Assembly: GCF_016583565.1 (NCBI RefSeq)
Contig: NZ_NRRF01000038.1
Span: forward strand, 1 to 46,984
Origin: Thiocystis violacea
GTDB lineage: Bacteria > Pseudomonadota > Gammaproteobacteria > Chromatiales > Chromatiaceae
DNA length: 46,984 nucleotides
Direction of reading: 5' to 3'
This document shows positions 45,770 to 46,984 of this stretch, piece after piece. The position numbers and the translations under genes are program-made. The notes under the pieces are model-generated. The model did no database searches, was not told the origin of the DNA, and saw nothing but the letters and a program-made list of their open reading frames with translations. Numbering within the stretch: the stretch's first letter is position 1; the number at the start of each line of letters is the position of its first letter.

Positions 45770-46822
45770 ATGAGCAACCCCGATCGCTTGATCAACCCGG
45801 ACGCCGCGTCCGACGACAAGGCCATGGACCGCGCGATTCGTCCGCGCCAGCTGGCGGACTATGTCGGGCAACCGGCGGTGCGTGAGCAGATGGAGATCTT
45901 CATCGGCGCGGCGCGCGCGCGCAAGGAAGCGCTCGATCACGTCCTCATCTTCGGACCACCCGGTCTCGGCAAGACGACGCTGTCCCACATCATCGCGCAC
46001 GAAATGCAGGTCAATCTGCGCCAGACATCTGGACCCGTGCTCGAGAAACCCGGCGACCTGGCCGCCCTGCTGACCAATCTTGAGGCGGGCGACGTGCTCT
46101 TCGTCGATGAGATCCATCGCCTGAGCCCCGTGGTCGAGGAGGTCCTCTACCCCGCGATGGAAGACTTCCAGCTCGACATCATGATCGGCGAAGGGCCGGC
46201 GGCACGCTCCATCAAGCTGGACATCCCGCCCTTCACCCTCGTCGGCGCCACCACGCGCGCGGGGCTCCTGACCTCTCCGCTGCGCGACCGATTCGGCATC
46301 GTGCAGCGGCTGGAGTACTACTGCGCCGAGGATCTCACGCACATCGTCAAGCGCTCCGCCCAAATCCTGGCCATCGAGACCGAACCGACGGGCGCGGCGG
46401 AGATCGCCCGGCGCTCCCGCGGCACGCCGCGGATCGCCAACCGACTGCTGCGTCGGGTGCGGGACTATGCGCAGGTGCGCGCCGACGGGCGCATCACCGC
46501 CGAGGTGGCGGACAAGGCGCTGTCGATGCTGAAGGTGGACGCCCAGGGATTCGATCACATGGACCGGCGCCTGCTGGAGGCGGTGATCGAGAAGTTCGAC
46601 GGTGGACCCGTCGGGGTGGAGAGCCTGGCGGCGGCGATCGGCGAGGAGCGCGGAACCATCGAGGATGTACTGGAACCCTTCCTGATCCAGCAGGGCTATC
46701 TGATGCGCACGCCGCGCGGTCGCATGGCCACTCAGTCGGCCTACCTGCACTTCGGGTTCAAACGGCCCACATCAATGGCGAATGGCGCGACAGCCGATCT
46801 CTTGGATGCGGCTGGCGAATGA
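45770..46822 (+). CDS. ruvB: RuvB, Holliday junction branch-migration helicase
   Basis: 350 aa, full length. Small N-terminal segment, then [12 protein letters not shown], Walker [18 protein letters not shown], Walker [69 protein letters not shown], and a winged helix ([17 protein letters not shown]) that contacts DNA. Works with RuvA and RuvC in recombination repair. Neither ruvA nor ruvC is adjacent on the left, contrary to the usual ruvCAB order. Confidence 0.97.
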   Translation: MSNPDRLINPDAASDDKAMDRAIRPRQLADYVGQPAVREQMEIFIGAARARKEALDHVLIFGPPGLGKTTLSHIIAHEMQVNLRQTSGPVLEKPGDLAALLTNLEAGDVLFVDEIHRLSPVVEEVLYPAMEDFQLDIMIGEGPAARSIKLDIPPFTLVGATTRAGLLTSPLRDRFGIVQRLEYYCAEDLTHIVKRSAQILAIETEPTGAAEIARRSRGTPRIANRLLRRVRDYAQVRADGRITAEVADKALSMLKVDAQGFDHMDRRLLEAVIEKFDGGPVGVESLAAAIGEERGTIEDVLEPFLIQQGYLMRTPRGRMATQSAYLHFGFKRPTSMANGATADLLDAAGE

Positions 46823-46984
46823 GGTCGACGTCATCCGGGCTGGCAGCCACACCAGATCGGACATTCCGCACCCCGTGACAGCACCGATGTCGTATTTTTC
46901 AGCGGCATCGATTCAGCAGCACGGGGATGGGTGGATAAAGTGCTCCTCTGGTACCTTGAGCGCGCGTAAGAACGCCTGCTGGGT

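Noticed and set aside
46823..46984. Start of a gene after ruvB
   Set aside because: No frame with recognisable sequence or ribosome site before the window ends.

Overview
High-GC bacterial DNA, most likely a gammaproteobacterium and plausibly a purple sulfur bacterium (Chromatiaceae). This placement is an inference from overall gene style: a V/A-type ATPase operon, DmeRF cobalt/nickel efflux, GGDEF/EAL signalling and many toxin-antitoxin pairs. No rRNA or photosynthesis gene is present to prove it. One AT-rich block (about 18.5-20.4 kb) stands out as foreign.

Layout. 0-1 kb: end of a tyrosine recombinase. 1.2-4.2 kb: a hybrid sensor kinase and a small lipoprotein. 4.2-10.95 kb: a V/A-ATPase operon in the order H-C-I-K-F-E-A, which stops without the expected B and D subunits; a dispersed palindromic repeat lies exactly where they would follow. 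11-11.6 kb: a membrane-anchored thioredoxin-fold protein. 11.7-15.4 kb: a PspA-like protein, a polytopic membrane protein and a sigma-54 activator, with a near-consensus sigma-54 promoter in front. 15.5-17.9 kb: a transglutaminase and the divergent dmeR/dmeF pair with an operator between them. 18-20.4 kb: a VOC protein and the AT-rich island (two orphan genes and one decayed membrane/coiled-coil gene). 21-22.1 kb: a GluR0-like ligand-gated potassium channel. 22.1-23.7 kb: decayed AAA ATPases. 24-28.1 kb: a porin, a PstS-like binding protein and a c-di-GMP phosphodiesterase, probably one operon. 28.1-29.5 kb: repeats, a Rieske protein and a truncated monothiol glutaredoxin.

29.49-43.99 kb is a genomic island inserted in tRNA-Thr(TGT). 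The intact tRNA is at 43913-43988, the duplicated 47-bp 3' end at 29492-29538, and a frameshifted integrase sits next to the intact tRNA. The island holds VapBC, BrnTA, UPF0175/DUF3368, Phd/ParE and HigBA-type toxin-antitoxin loci (several broken), an ICE-type membrane protein remnant, a LexA fragment, an App1-type phosphatase, and a degenerate signalling cluster (response regulator, Hpt-like protein, binding-protein/receiver chimera, interrupted TonB receptor). Beyond the tRNA lie glcD and ruvB of the backbone.

The main themes are genome decay and rearrangement around dispersed palindromic repeats, and three unusual functional modules: the incomplete V-ATPase, the PspA/sigma-54 stress operon and the GluR0-like channel.
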